Assembly (NCBI RefSeq): GCF_001751365.1
Contig: NZ_LJGT01000040.1
Span: forward strand, 601,696 to 665,695
DNA length: 64,000 bases
Direction of reading: 5' to 3'
Source of the DNA: Streptomyces abyssalis
GTDB lineage: Bacteria; Actinomycetota; Actinomycetes; Streptomycetales; Streptomycetaceae
Shown: piece by piece, positions 22,069 through 30,842 of the stretch
Layout of the letters: each line of letters opens with the position of its first letter
Position numbering within the stretch: position 1 is the first letter of the stretch
Position numbers and translations under genes: made by a program
Notes under the pieces: generated by a model
The model's input: only the letters and a program-made list of their open reading frames with translations
What the model was told of the DNA's origin: nothing
The model's database searches: none

Positions 22069-24270
22069 CTACGCCTCGGGGGACGCCGCGTCACCGGGCG
22101 CCGCCGCGCCGGGCCCTGCCCGCTCGACGCGTACCGCGCAGACCTTGAACTCCGGCATCCGCGAGACCGGGTCGAGCGCCGCGCTGGTGAGGGAGTTCGC
22201 GCGCCCCTCGCCGTCCCAGTGGAACGGCATGAAGACCGTGTCGGGCCGGATTCCGCGCGTCACCCGCGCGGGCGCCACCGCACGCCCGCGCCGCGAGACG
22301 ACAGTGAGCGCGTCGCCGTCCTCGGCGCCCAGCTGCTCGGCGAGCCGCGGGTGCAGCTCGACGAACGGTCCCGGCGCCGCGGAGTTGAGCGCGCCGACGC
22401 GCCGGGTCTGCGCACCCGACTGGTACTGGGAGAGCACCCGGCCAGTGGTCAGCAGCAGCGGATAGCCCTCGTCCGGCTCCTCGGCGGCCGGACGGTGCAT
22501 CACGGGTACGAAGCGGGCCAGCCCGTCAGGGGTGGCGAAGCGGTCGAGAAAGAGCCGCCGTGTACCGGGATGCGGGGGCCGCGCGCCCTCGCCCTCGCCG
22601 CCGGGCGGTTCCGGGCAGGGCCAGAAGACCCCGTCCTCCTGGGCGATCCGGTCGTAGCTGATGCCCGAGTAGTCGGCGGGGCCGCCCGCGGAGGCGCGCC
22701 GCAGCTCGTCGAAGACCTCCTCCGGATCCGCCGGGAAGCCCTTCTCCCAGCCGAGGCGCGCGGCGAGAGCCTCCAGCACCTCCAGGTCCGTACGCACGCC
22801 CTCGGGCGGGTCGGCCGCCTTGCGGCGCAACAGGACGCGGCCTTCCAGGCTGGTCGTCGTGCCCGTCTCCTCGGCCCACTGCGTCACCGGGAGCACGACG
22901 TCGGCCAGGCGCGCGGACTCCGACAGCACGACGTCGCAGACGGCGAGGAAGTCCAGTGCGCGCAGGCGCTGTTCGACGTGCGCGGCACGTGGCGCGGACA
23001 CGACGGGGTTCGAGCCCGCCAGCAGCAGCGTGCGCACGTCGCCGCCGAGCGCGTCGAGGAGTTCGTACGCGCTGCGTCCCGGGCCCGGCAGACTCGCCGG
23101 GTCTACGCCCCACACCCCGGCCACGTGTGCGCGGGCCGCCGGGTCGTCCAGTCTGCGGTAGCCGGGCAACTGGTCGGCCTTCTGGCCGTGTTCGCGTCCG
23201 CCTTGCCCGTTGCCCTGTCCCGTGAGAGCGCCGTATCCGGACAGCGGGCGGCCCGGACGGCCGGTCGCCAGGCAGAGGTTGATCCAGGCGCCGACGGTGT
23301 CGGTGCCCTTCGAGTGCTGCTCGGGCCCGCGCGCGGTGAGCACCATGGCGTGCCCGGCGTCGCAGAACAGCCCCGCGGCGCGGCGCAGTTCGGGCACCGG
23401 GACGCCCGTGACGCGTTCCACCAGCTCCGGCCAGTGCGCCATCGCCGCGCTGCGGGCCTCCGGCCAGCCGCTGGTGCGGGTCTCGATGTACTCCGTGTCC
23501 AGCCTGCCCTCGGCGACGGCCAGATGCAGCAGGCCCAGCGCGAGCGCCAGATCGGTGCCCGGGCGTGGTGCCAGGTGGAGGTCGGCCTGTTCGGCGGTGC
23601 GGGTGCGGCGCGGATCGACGACGATCAACTTGCCGCCGTTCTCGCGCAGTTCGGTGACGTAGCGCAGCGCGGGCGGCATCGTCTCGGCGAGGTTCGAGCC
23701 GACGAGTACGAGGCAGTCCGTACGGGCGACGTCCGCGAGAGGGAACGGCAGCCCACGGTCCACGCCGAAGGCCCGGGTGCCGGCGGCGGCAGCCGAGGAC
23801 ATGCAGAAACGGCCGTTGTAGTCGATCTGTGAGGTGCCGAGCACCAGACGGGCGAACTTGCCCAGCGCGTAGGCCTTTTCGTTCGTCAGCCCGCCCCCGC
23901 CGAAGACGCCCACCGCGTCCGCGCCGTGCTCCTCGCGCGTACGGGCGAGCGCTCCGGCGACCAGACCGAGGGCCTCGTCCCAGCCGGCGGGCTCCAGTTC
24001 GCCCGAGGAAGCGCTCCGTACCAGCGGCTGTGTGAGGCGGACGTGCGGGGCGAGCACCTCGGCCGCCGTGCGCCCCTTTCCGCACAGCGCCCCGCGGTTC
24101 ACGGGGAAGGAGGGGCGCTCGGTGACCTCCAGGCCGGTCCGCCCGGCGCCGTCGGCCGCGGGGCGCAGCGTCATGCCGCACTGCAGCGCGCAGTACGGGC
24201 AGTGCGTGTCGGTTCCGGAGGGGGATTGGGCGGCGACGGAGGAGGGGGCCGCGGCGGGACTCACGTGCAT
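22069..24270 (-). CDS. nasA: Assimilatory nitrate reductase, molybdopterin catalytic subunit
   Basis: 733 aa. An N-terminal [4Fe-4S] site is formed by C24-x2-C27-x3-C31 (CPYCALQCG) and a later Cys in GALCGKG. The molybdopterin oxidoreductase core follows (YNGRFCMSSAAAAGTRAFG, LVLVGSNLAETMPP, VVDPRRTRTAEQADLHL). The C-terminal dinucleotide-binding domain has LLLTTGRVLSQYQSGAQTRR. It reduces nitrate to nitrite with bis-MGD. It lacks the C-terminal BFD-type iron-sulfur extension of some NasA proteins, so it needs an external reductase, for which the FAD protein at 17166 is a candidate. The gene is divergent from the chelatase at 24447. Confidence 0.9.
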   Translation of the reverse strand: MHVSPAAAPSSVAAQSPSGTDTHCPYCALQCGMTLRPAADGAGRTGLEVTERPSFPVNRGALCGKGRTAAEVLAPHVRLTQPLVRSASSGELEPAGWDEALGLVAGALARTREEHGADAVGVFGGGGLTNEKAYALGKFARLVLGTSQIDYNGRFCMSSAAAAGTRAFGVDRGLPFPLADVARTDCLVLVGSNLAETMPPALRYVTELRENGGKLIVVDPRRTRTAEQADLHLAPRPGTDLALALGLLHLAVAEGRLDTEYIETRTSGWPEARSAAMAHWPELVERVTGVPVPELRRAAGLFCDAGHAMVLTARGPEQHSKGTDTVGAWINLCLATGRPGRPLSGYGALTGQGNGQGGREHGQKADQLPGYRRLDDPAARAHVAGVWGVDPASLPGPGRSAYELLDALGGDVRTLLLAGSNPVVSAPRAAHVEQRLRALDFLAVCDVVLSESARLADVVLPVTQWAEETGTTTSLEGRVLLRRKAADPPEGVRTDLEVLEALAARLGWEKGFPADPEEVFDELRRASAGGPADYSGISYDRIAQEDGVFWPCPEPPGGEGEGARPPHPGTRRLFLDRFATPDGLARFVPVMHRPAAEEPDEGYPLLLTTGRVLSQYQSGAQTRRVGALNSAAPGPFVELHPRLAEQLGAEDGDALTVVSRRGRAVAPARVTRGIRPDTVFMPFHWDGEGRANSLTSAALDPVSRMPEFKVCAVRVERAGPGAAAPGDAASPEA

Positions 24271-24292
24271 GGCATCAGAGTCGGGCAGGCCT

Positions 24293-24319
24293 GTTACGGG
24301 CGGCAGCCGCGCAGGTAAC
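24293..24319 (-). promoter_or_regulatory. Candidate GlnR box upstream of nasA
   Basis: GTTAC at 24293 and GTAAC at 24315 are 22 bp apart, and GTTAC lies 22 nt before the nasA start codon at 24270. The octamer CCTGTTAC is shared with the nir promoter at the same distance from its ATG. GlnR control of nasA and nirB is established in S. coelicolor. Confidence 0.6.
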
Positions 24320-24446
24320 ACGCCAGGCAACCGGTCCTCAGCGCCCCGCCGTCCCGCCGGTGAGATGCGGCGGCTGTGAGGGCCTCGCAACGAAGCCGGC
24401 GGGCGGCCGCAACAGGGCCGCAAAGACCGCCCGGCAGTCTCGCTCC

Positions 24447-25472
24447 ATGACGGCGTCGCTCCCACCCGAATCCGGCCCCGAATCCGGCCCCGAATCCGGT
24501 CCCGAATCCGGTCCCGAATCCGGTCCCGGCTGCGGCCCCGGTCCGGGCCCCGGCCGCGGTCCCCTCCTCGTCCCGCTCCACGGTCTCGACAGCACGGCGC
24601 AGCTCATGACCCGGTTCACCACCCAGCTCCACTCCCAGCTCACCGCGGTACGTCCGCCCGCCGCCCCGGTGCTCGTCGCGGTCGCCCACGGCTCCCGCGA
24701 CCCGGGTGCGCTGCGCACCGTCACCGCGCTGCTCGCGTCCGTACGGTCCGCGAGGCCGGGTCTGCGTGCGGTGCTCGGACACATCGAACTCGACGAACCC
24801 GGTCTGGCGGACACCCTTGCCGGGCTTCCGGGCGGCAGCGAAGTGGTGCTCGTACCACTGCTGTTCGGGCGGGGGCACCACGTGAAGCACGACATCCCGC
24901 GCGCACTCGCCGCGGCACCGCACCTGCGCGGCACCGTCGCGGAACCCCTCGGTCCGCATCCGCTTCTCGCCGAGGCGCTGCACACGCGGCTGACGGAGGC
25001 GGTACGGGCGCGCAGCGCCGCCGCCCGTGACGCCGTCGCTCCGGACGCCCTCACCCGTGACGCCGTCGCCCCGGACGCCCTCACCCGTGACGCTGTCGCC
25101 CCGGACGCCGTCGTGCTGGCCTCCGCCGGTTCACGCGACCCCGAGTCCGCCTTGGGCGCCCGGCGCATCGCGGCCGGCCTGCGAGAACGGCTCGGCGGCA
25201 CACCCGTGCTGCCCGCGTACGCCTCCGCCGCGAGCCCCACAGTGGCCGACACGGTGCGCGCCCTGCGCGAGGCCGGACGGCGCCGGATCGCCCTCGCCTC
25301 CTGCTTCACCGCGCCCGGTCACTTCGCCTCGCGCTGCGCGGCCGAGGCGCCCTGGGCCGCCTCGGCACCCATCGGCGACCATCCCGCGCTGGTCCGCCTC
25401 GTGCTGCACCGCTTCGACGAGGCACGGGCGGCCCTCGGGGCGGGGCGCCCGCCGGCGCCCGTACACGCGTAG
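24447..25472 (+). CDS. Sirohydrochlorin chelatase-like (CbiX/SirB) protein
   Basis: 341 aa with a duplicated CbiX fold. The first half has VLVAVAHGSRDP (His81) and FGRGHHVKHDIPRAL, which supply the expected metal and tetrapyrrole ligands. In the second half (LASAGSRDPES, SCFTAPGHFASR) the first His is replaced by Ala, as in many long Actinobacterial forms. It probably inserts Fe into sirohydrochlorin to give the siroheme that NirB needs, which fits its place divergent from nasA. Two repeat tracts are notable: five PESG units near the N-terminus, and a 30-bp repeat in the linker between the halves. Confidence 0.8.
   Translation: MTASLPPESGPESGPESGPESGPESGPGCGPGPGPGRGPLLVPLHGLDSTAQLMTRFTTQLHSQLTAVRPPAAPVLVAVAHGSRDPGALRTVTALLASVRSARPGLRAVLGHIELDEPGLADTLAGLPGGSEVVLVPLLFGRGHHVKHDIPRALAAAPHLRGTVAEPLGPHPLLAEALHTRLTEAVRARSAAARDAVAPDALTRDAVAPDALTRDAVAPDAVVLASAGSRDPESALGARRIAAGLRERLGGTPVLPAYASAASPTVADTVRALREAGRRRIALASCFTAPGHFASRCAAEAPWAASAPIGDHPALVRLVLHRFDEARAALGAGRPPAPVHA
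24465..24524 (+). repeat. 12-bp coding repeat, five copies (encodes PESG)
   Basis: Units CCCGAATCCGGC or CCCGAATCCGGT start at 24465, 24477, 24489, 24501 and 24513. They are in frame inside the chelatase N-terminus, upstream of the conserved domain. Such a tract can gain or lose units without a frameshift. Confidence 0.95.
25026..25109 (+). repeat. 30-bp coding repeat, 2.8 copies, in the linker of the chelatase
   Basis: The repeats start at 25026, 25056 and 25086 with nearly identical units that encode RDAVAPDALT. The third unit is partial. The tract joins the two CbiX halves, so changes in copy number would only change linker length. Confidence 0.95.
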
Positions 25473-25590
25473 AGGCCACCGGCGGCCACGTACCGACCAC
25501 CCGCACAGCACGCGCCGGCCAACGCACCGGCCAACGCGCCGGCCACGCAATCCGGTGGCAGCCGGAGGACCCGCCTGCCACCGGTGCCGC

Positions 25591-25596
25591 TACCGT
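25591..25596 (+). promoter_or_regulatory. Candidate -10 box (TACCGT) for leaderless dgt mRNA
   Basis: TACCGT ends 6 nt before the dgt ATG at 25603, and no Shine-Dalgarno sequence is visible. The spacing fits transcription starting at the start codon. Confidence 0.4.
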
Positions 25597-25602
25597 CGGC
25601 GT

Positions 25603-27075
25603 ATGCACGGCACGTATGACACAGAGGCCGCCGGCACAGGCACCGGAACCGGCACGGGCACGGGCGCCGCCACGGGCGCCGGCGGTGCCCCCGCGCCCTA
25701 CGGCCCGTCCGACATCGAACGCTGGGCACCCGAGCCCGACAAGCGGCCGGGCCGCACCGCCTTCCAGCGCGACCGTGCCCGCGTCCTGCACTCGGCCGCG
25801 CTGCGCCGGCTCGAAGGCAAGACCCAGGTCGTCGCGCCGGGCAGCAGCGCGCAGGCGTGGGACGCCAGCCCGCGCACCCGTCTCACCCACTCCCTGGAGT
25901 GCGCGCAGGTCGGACGGGAGCTGGGGGCGGCGCTCGGCTGCGACCCGGATCTGGTGGAGACGGCCTGTCTCGCACACGACCTCGGGCACCCTCCGTTCGG
26001 GCACAACGGCGAACGCGTGCTGAGCGAGATCGCCGCTCCCTGCGGCGGGTTCGAGGGCAACGCGCAGTCGCTGCGGCTGCTCTCCCGGCTGGAGCCGAAG
26101 CGCTTTCTCGAGCCGGACACCGGCACCGACCCCGGCACGGGCACGGAGACGGACCCGCACCACGGCCCCGTGCCCGGCCCCGCCGCCGACGGCACCGACG
26201 GCGCCGGTCCGGGCAGCGGAGCCGCCCGCGCACTGATCCCCGTCGGCCTCAACCTCACGCGGGCCGCGCTCGACGCCGCCACCAAGTACCCCTGGACGCG
26301 CGGCTCCCACCCCACCGACCCCGCCTCACCGAAGTTCGGTGTGTACGAGGACGACCTGCCCGTCTTCACCTGGTTCCGCCGCGGCGCACCCGGCGGCCGC
26401 AAGTGCTTCGAGGCGCAGGTCATGGACTGGGCCGACGACGTGGCCTATTCCGTGCACGACGTCGAGGACGGTCTGCACGCCGGCCATCTCGACCCCAATC
26501 TGCTCCTCGCCGAGCCCGAGCGCCGCGACATCTTCGCCGTCGCCGCGCGCCGCTACGCGCCGGGCACCGACCACGGCGAACTCGCCGAAGCCCTCGACCG
26601 GCTGCTGGAGCAGGAGTGGTGGCCGCACGGCTACGACGGCTCCGCCGTGGCGCAGGCCCGGCTCAAAGACGCCACGAGCCAGCTCATCGGCAGGTTCTGT
26701 CTCGCGGCCGAAGGAGCCACGCGAGCCGCCTACGGCTCCGGACGTCTCACCCGCTACGCCGCCGAACTCGTCGTTCCGCGCGGCGTACGCCTGGAGTGCG
26801 CGGTGCTCAAGGCCGTCGCGGACCGCTATGTGATGCAGCGTGACGAGCTGGAACGTCTCCGGGCCGACCAGCGCGTCGTGCTCGGCGAGCTGGCGGACGC
26901 GCTGATCTCACGCGCACCCGAAGGGCTCGACCCGCAGTTCCGGGCCCTGTTCGGGGAGGCCGGGGACGACGCGGCACGGCTGCGCGTGGTCGTCGACCAG
27001 ATCGCCGCCCTGACGGACGTGTCGGCACGCTCGCTCCACATGCGCCTCACCCGCCCCGCGGCGGCCCGCCCGTAG
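25603..27075 (+). CDS. dgt: Deoxyguanosinetriphosphate triphosphohydrolase-like HD protein
   Basis: 490 aa. The HD-domain metal ligands are visible: His in RTRLTHSLECAQVGREL, then the H-D pair of CLAHDLGHPPFGHNGE, and the later Asp in VMDWADDVAYSVHDVEDG. FEGNAQSLRLLSRLE is the family block after the HD motif. Dgt enzymes hydrolyse dNTPs, typically dGTP to deoxyguanosine plus triphosphate. It lies upstream of dnaG with one gene in between, a common Actinobacterial order. A Gly-Thr repeat near residues 11-25 and a Thr/Gly/Asp/Pro-rich insertion before the ALIPVGLNLTRAALDA block are not part of the conserved domain. Confidence 0.92.
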   Translation: MHGTYDTEAAGTGTGTGTGTGAATGAGGAPAPYGPSDIERWAPEPDKRPGRTAFQRDRARVLHSAALRRLEGKTQVVAPGSSAQAWDASPRTRLTHSLECAQVGRELGAALGCDPDLVETACLAHDLGHPPFGHNGERVLSEIAAPCGGFEGNAQSLRLLSRLEPKRFLEPDTGTDPGTGTETDPHHGPVPGPAADGTDGAGPGSGAARALIPVGLNLTRAALDAATKYPWTRGSHPTDPASPKFGVYEDDLPVFTWFRRGAPGGRKCFEAQVMDWADDVAYSVHDVEDGLHAGHLDPNLLLAEPERRDIFAVAARRYAPGTDHGELAEALDRLLEQEWWPHGYDGSAVAQARLKDATSQLIGRFCLAAEGATRAAYGSGRLTRYAAELVVPRGVRLECAVLKAVADRYVMQRDELERLRADQRVVLGELADALISRAPEGLDPQFRALFGEAGDDAARLRVVVDQIAALTDVSARSLHMRLTRPAAARP

Positions 27076-27082
27076 CCGGTGA

Positions 27083-27102
27083 GGACGGTCCGCGGACCGT
27101 CC
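27083..27102 (+). terminator. Perfect 20-bp palindrome just after dgt
   Basis: GGACGGTCCGCGGACCGTCC is fully self-complementary and starts 8 nt after the dgt stop codon. It can form a hairpin in RNA and probably ends or attenuates the dgt transcript. Confidence 0.65.
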
Positions 27103-27240
27103 GGCCGGGGCCGCCCTTACCCCGTTCGTGTCCGGATGTGCCCACCGCAGCGCCGGGGCCTCTTCCCGCTGCCCGTCCGATGCGGGACGCTCGCACGGGG
27201 ACGATTCCGTCGGGGGGTCAGATCAGCGAGGAGGAACCAA

Positions 27241-28518
27241 GTGGTCGACGCACACCGGACGTTCGTCATCGTCGGCGGAGGGCTCGCCGGGTCGAAAGCC
27301 GCAGAGGCCCTGCGTGCCGAAGGCTTCACCGGCAGGGTCATCCTGATCGGCGACGAGCGCGACCACCCCTACGAGCGTCCGCCCCTCTCCAAGGGATATC
27401 TGACCGGGTCCGACGAACGGGAGAGCGTGTTCGTGCACGAGCCCGCCTGGTATGCGGGTGCCGACATCGAACTCCACCTGGGCCAGACCGTCGTACGCCT
27501 CGACCGCCCGGCCAAGAGCCTGCAGCTCGGGGACGGGACCCGCCTCCACTACGACAAAGTCCTGCTCGCCACCGGCGCCGAACCGCGCCGCCTGGACATC
27601 CCCGGCACGTCCCTCGCCTCCGTGCACCACCTGCGGCGCCTCGCACACGCCGACCGGCTGCGCGGCCGGCTCTCGGCACTCGGGCAGGAGAACGGTCACC
27701 TCGTCATCGCCGGCGCGGGCTGGATCGGGCTCGAAGTCGCCGCGGCCGCACGGGCGTACGGGGCGGAGGTCACCGTCATCGAACCGGAACCGACACCCCT
27801 GCACTCCGTGCTCGGCCCCGAGATGGGCATGCTCTTCGCCGACCTCCACCAGGAGCACGGCGTGCGCTTCCACTTCGGTGCGCGGGTCTGCGAGATCACC
27901 GGGGCGGACGGCATGGTGCAGGCCGTACGGACCGACGACGGCGAAGAGCACCCGGCCCACGACGTGCTCGCCGCCATCGGCGCCGCACCGCGCACCTCCC
28001 TCGCCGAGGCGGCGGGGCTGGAACTCTCCGCCGGACAGGGCGGGGGAGTGGCCGTGGACTCCGCGCTGCGCACCTCCGATCCGGACATCTACGCGGCCGG
28101 TGACGTCGCCTCGGTGCGCGACACCCCGTGGGCCGCGGAACTGCGTGTCGAGCACTGGGCGAACGCCCTCAACAGCGGCCCCGCAGCGGCACGTTCGATG
28201 CTCGGAGGTGACGTCGTCTACGACCGGGTGCCCTACTTCTTCTCCGACCAGTACGACGTGGGCCTGGAGTACTCCGGTTACGCGCCCCCCGGCTCGTACG
28301 ACCAGGTGGTGTGCCGCGGCGACGTCGCCAAGCACGAGTTCATCGCTTTCTGGCTGCGTGAGAACCGCGTACTGGCAGGGCTCAACGTGAACGTGTGGGA
28401 CGTGACCGGTGCCGTACAGGACCTGATCCGCTCCCGCGTCGCCGTCGAACCGGACAAGCTTGCCGATCCGGACGTACCGCTGAGCGACCTCGGCGGCCAC
28501 GGGAACGGGAAGGGCTGA
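27241..28518 (+). CDS. Ferredoxin reductase-like FAD/NAD(P)-dependent oxidoreductase
   Basis: 425 aa from GTG 27241 with GAGGAGGAACC just upstream. It has the FAD motif FVIVGGGLAGSKAAEAL, the active-site-like YERPPLSKGYLTG block of ferredoxin/rubredoxin reductases, the NAD motif VIAGAGWIGLEVAAAA, and the FAD motif IYAAGDVAS. A C-terminal reductase domain follows. Such proteins pass electrons from NAD(P)H to a ferredoxin for P450s or dioxygenases. No ferredoxin or oxygenase gene lies beside it, so the partner is unknown. Length matches the family. Confidence 0.88.
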   Translation: MVDAHRTFVIVGGGLAGSKAAEALRAEGFTGRVILIGDERDHPYERPPLSKGYLTGSDERESVFVHEPAWYAGADIELHLGQTVVRLDRPAKSLQLGDGTRLHYDKVLLATGAEPRRLDIPGTSLASVHHLRRLAHADRLRGRLSALGQENGHLVIAGAGWIGLEVAAAARAYGAEVTVIEPEPTPLHSVLGPEMGMLFADLHQEHGVRFHFGARVCEITGADGMVQAVRTDDGEEHPAHDVLAAIGAAPRTSLAEAAGLELSAGQGGGVAVDSALRTSDPDIYAAGDVASVRDTPWAAELRVEHWANALNSGPAAARSMLGGDVVYDRVPYFFSDQYDVGLEYSGYAPPGSYDQVVCRGDVAKHEFIAFWLRENRVLAGLNVNVWDVTGAVQDLIRSRVAVEPDKLADPDVPLSDLGGHGNGKG

Positions 28519-28846
28519 CGCCGGTGCCGGGGCGGAGCAGGGCCGGCGGAGCCGGAGCGGCGCGTGCAGCCGCGCCCGCCGCGGCGGCCGCTTCCGGGCG
28601 CGCGGACGCCAACGGCCCCGGCCGCGCCTGCCGTTGAGCGACTGACGGTGCGGTGACGGCGACGCGGCCCGCGGCGGCGTCCGCGGCGACGCGACAGCGG
28701 CACCGCCCGACGCCCGACGCCCGACGCCCACGTCCGACGTCCGACGCCCGATGCCCGATGCACTTCGCCTGTCGCGCCTGCGGGCGGCGACCCCGCCAGG
28801 GGCTCCGCACCCCGTCCGGGCAGGACGACGTGTCGGCGGCCCACCG
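28519..28846 (+). repeat. GC-rich spacer with 7-bp repeats upstream of dnaG
   Basis: A 328-bp stretch with no convincing gene. From about 28704 to 28760 it contains imperfect tandem heptamers of the type GCCCGAC/GTCCGAC/GCCCGAT, roughly eight units. The rest is Ala/Arg-coding-like GC-rich DNA in all frames. Function unknown; it ends at the dnaG promoter. Confidence 0.7.
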
Positions 28847-28852
28847 TACAAT
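28847..28852 (+). promoter_or_regulatory. -10 box (TACAAT) for leaderless dnaG mRNA
   Basis: TACAAT, close to the TATAAT consensus, ends 6 nt before the dnaG GTG at 28859. The start codon would be the first or second codon-length of the RNA. No ribosome binding site exists at the expected place. No good -35 is visible. Confidence 0.6.
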
Positions 28853-28858
28853 TCCGGT

Positions 28859-30787
28859 GTGGCGGGCAGGATCAACGACGACGACGTGAAAGCGGTGCGG
28901 GGCGCGGTCCCCATCGACACCGTGGTCTCCGAGTATCTCCAGCTGCGCAACGCCGGCGGCGGCAATCTCAAGGGCCTCTGCCCCTTTCACGACGAGAAGT
29001 CCCCCTCCTTCCACGTCAGTCCGGCCAAGGGCGTCTTCCACTGCTTCGGCTGCCAGGAGGGCGGGGACACCCTCGACTTCGTGATGCGGGTCGACCACCT
29101 CTCCTTCTCGGAGGCCGTCGAACGCCTGGCGGGCCAGGCGGGCATCACACTCCGGTACGAGGAGGGCGGCTACGGCCGCTCCAGCCAGCAGGGCGAGCGC
29201 ACTCGCCTCGTCGAAGCGCACAAGGTGGCCGCGCAGTTCTACGCCGAGCAGTTGCAGGGCCCCGAGGCCGAGGCGGGCCGGCGGTTCCTGACCGAACGGG
29301 GCTTCGACCAGTCCGCGGCGGAGCACTTCGGCATCGGCTACTCACCGGCGGGCTGGGACCATCTCGTGCGCTTCCTGCGCGGCAAGGGCTTCTCCGACAG
29401 GGAGCTGACCGCCTCGGGCCTCGCGCAGGAAGCCCGCAACGGGCGTCCGATCGACCGGTTCCGCGGCCGTCTGATGTGGCCCATCCGCGACATCACCGGT
29501 GACGTCGTCGGATTCGGCGCCCGCAAGCTGCGCGACGACGACAACGGCCCCAAGTACCTCAACACCCCCGAGACGCCGATCTACCACAAGTCCCAGGTCC
29601 TCTACGGCATCGATCTGGCCAAGAAGGACATCGCCAAGGGCAACCGCGCCGTCGTCGTCGAGGGCTACACGGACGTCATGGCCTGCCACCTCGCCGGCGT
29701 CACCACCGCCATCGCCACCAGCGGCACGTCCTTCGGCGAGGGCCACATCAAGATCCTCCGCCGTCTGCTGATGGACAACTCCGGCTCGGAGGTCATCTTC
29801 ACCTTCGACGGCGACGCGGCCGGGCAGAAGGCGGCGCTGCGAGCCTTCGAGGACGACCAGAAGTTCGCCGCCCGTACGTCCATCGCGATCACACCGCAGG
29901 GCATGGACCCGTGCGAACTGCGGATCGCCGAGGGCGACGAGGCGGTGGCGAAGGTCGTCGAAGGGCGCTCGCCGCTCTTCGAGTTCGCCATCCGCTCGAT
30001 CGTCGGTCAGCACAACCTCGATACGGCGGAAGGCCGTTCGGCCGCGCTGGAGCAGGCGGCGCCCGTCGTCGCGCAGATCAAGGACCCGTCCATCCAGCAC
30101 GAGTACGCGGTGCGTCTCGCGGGGCTCCTCGGCATCCTGGACACGCAGTTCGTCGTACGGCGCCTGGGCCAGCTCGCCCGCCGCCGCACCACGGGCAGGG
30201 GCGCACCGCGCGCGGGCGCGTACGGCCAGGGGCCCGCTGCGGCCGCGCCCGAGTCCGCCGCGCAGGGAGCGCCGCAGCAGACGGCGGCACGCGGGGGGCC
30301 CGCCCTCAACCTGCGCAGCCCGGCACACCGCGTCGAGCGGGAGCTGCTCAAACTCGCCCTGCAGCGCCCCGAACTGGTCGCACCGGCCTTCGACGCCTAC
30401 GGCACGGACGAGTTCACCGCCCCGCCCTACGCCGCCGTCCGCGAGGCCGTCGAGGCGGCAGGCGGCGTGACCGGAGCCGACGACGACTTCGTCACCCGTG
30501 TCCGTTCCACCGCGCCCGACGACGGCGTGCGGGCGCTCGTGCACGAACTCGTCGTCGAGCCGCTGCGCAGCGCCCGCGGCCGTGAGCCGGACGAGATGTA
30601 CGCGGGAATGCAGCTGGTCGCCGTGCGCCTCGCCGCCGTCAACGCGCGCATCGCCGACCTCGAGAGCAGCGCCCGGCGTCTGGAGGCCCAGCGCGACGAC
30701 GAGCGCTCCGCGGCCGTACGACAGGAGATCTGGACGCTCACCCAGTACGGCCGCTCCCTCCAGGAACGCGGCGCGGCGGCGCTTTAG
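28859..30787 (+). CDS. dnaG: DNA primase
   Basis: 642 aa from GTG 28859. The CHC2 zinc ribbon uses C41, H44, C62 and C65 (LCPFHDEKSPSF and FHCFGCQEGGD). The primase core and Toprim domain follow, with VVVEGYTDVMACHLAG and the FTFDGDAAGQKAALRAF block that holds the Toprim Asp residues. The C-terminal helicase-binding region (about 500-642) is typical of DnaG and contains an Ala/Pro/Gln-rich hinge near 450-480. It makes RNA primers for replication. It is an essential single-copy gene upstream of a primary-type sigma factor, the classic arrangement. Confidence 0.97.
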   Translation: MAGRINDDDVKAVRGAVPIDTVVSEYLQLRNAGGGNLKGLCPFHDEKSPSFHVSPAKGVFHCFGCQEGGDTLDFVMRVDHLSFSEAVERLAGQAGITLRYEEGGYGRSSQQGERTRLVEAHKVAAQFYAEQLQGPEAEAGRRFLTERGFDQSAAEHFGIGYSPAGWDHLVRFLRGKGFSDRELTASGLAQEARNGRPIDRFRGRLMWPIRDITGDVVGFGARKLRDDDNGPKYLNTPETPIYHKSQVLYGIDLAKKDIAKGNRAVVVEGYTDVMACHLAGVTTAIATSGTSFGEGHIKILRRLLMDNSGSEVIFTFDGDAAGQKAALRAFEDDQKFAARTSIAITPQGMDPCELRIAEGDEAVAKVVEGRSPLFEFAIRSIVGQHNLDTAEGRSAALEQAAPVVAQIKDPSIQHEYAVRLAGLLGILDTQFVVRRLGQLARRRTTGRGAPRAGAYGQGPAAAAPESAAQGAPQQTAARGGPALNLRSPAHRVERELLKLALQRPELVAPAFDAYGTDEFTAPPYAAVREAVEAAGGVTGADDDFVTRVRSTAPDDGVRALVHELVVEPLRSARGREPDEMYAGMQLVAVRLAAVNARIADLESSARRLEAQRDDERSAAVRQEIWTLTQYGRSLQERGAAAL

Positions 30788-30790
30788 GCC

Positions 30791-30842
30791 GTCTCCGGCG
30801 GATCAGCCGAACGGCAGTCCCCTGAGCCTCGCGGCCGGAGAC
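30791..30842 (+). terminator. Possible hairpin terminator after dnaG
   Basis: GTCTCCGG (30791-30798) and CCGGAGAC (30835-30842) pair across a 36-nt loop that can itself fold (CGGC/GCCG). It starts 4 nt after the dnaG stop codon. The long loop makes this only moderately convincing. Confidence 0.4.

Noticed and set aside
24465..25109. Regular repeats that might suggest a CRISPR array
   Set aside because: Units of 12 and 30 bp are in frame within a coding gene and have no unique spacers between copies; no cas gene is present.
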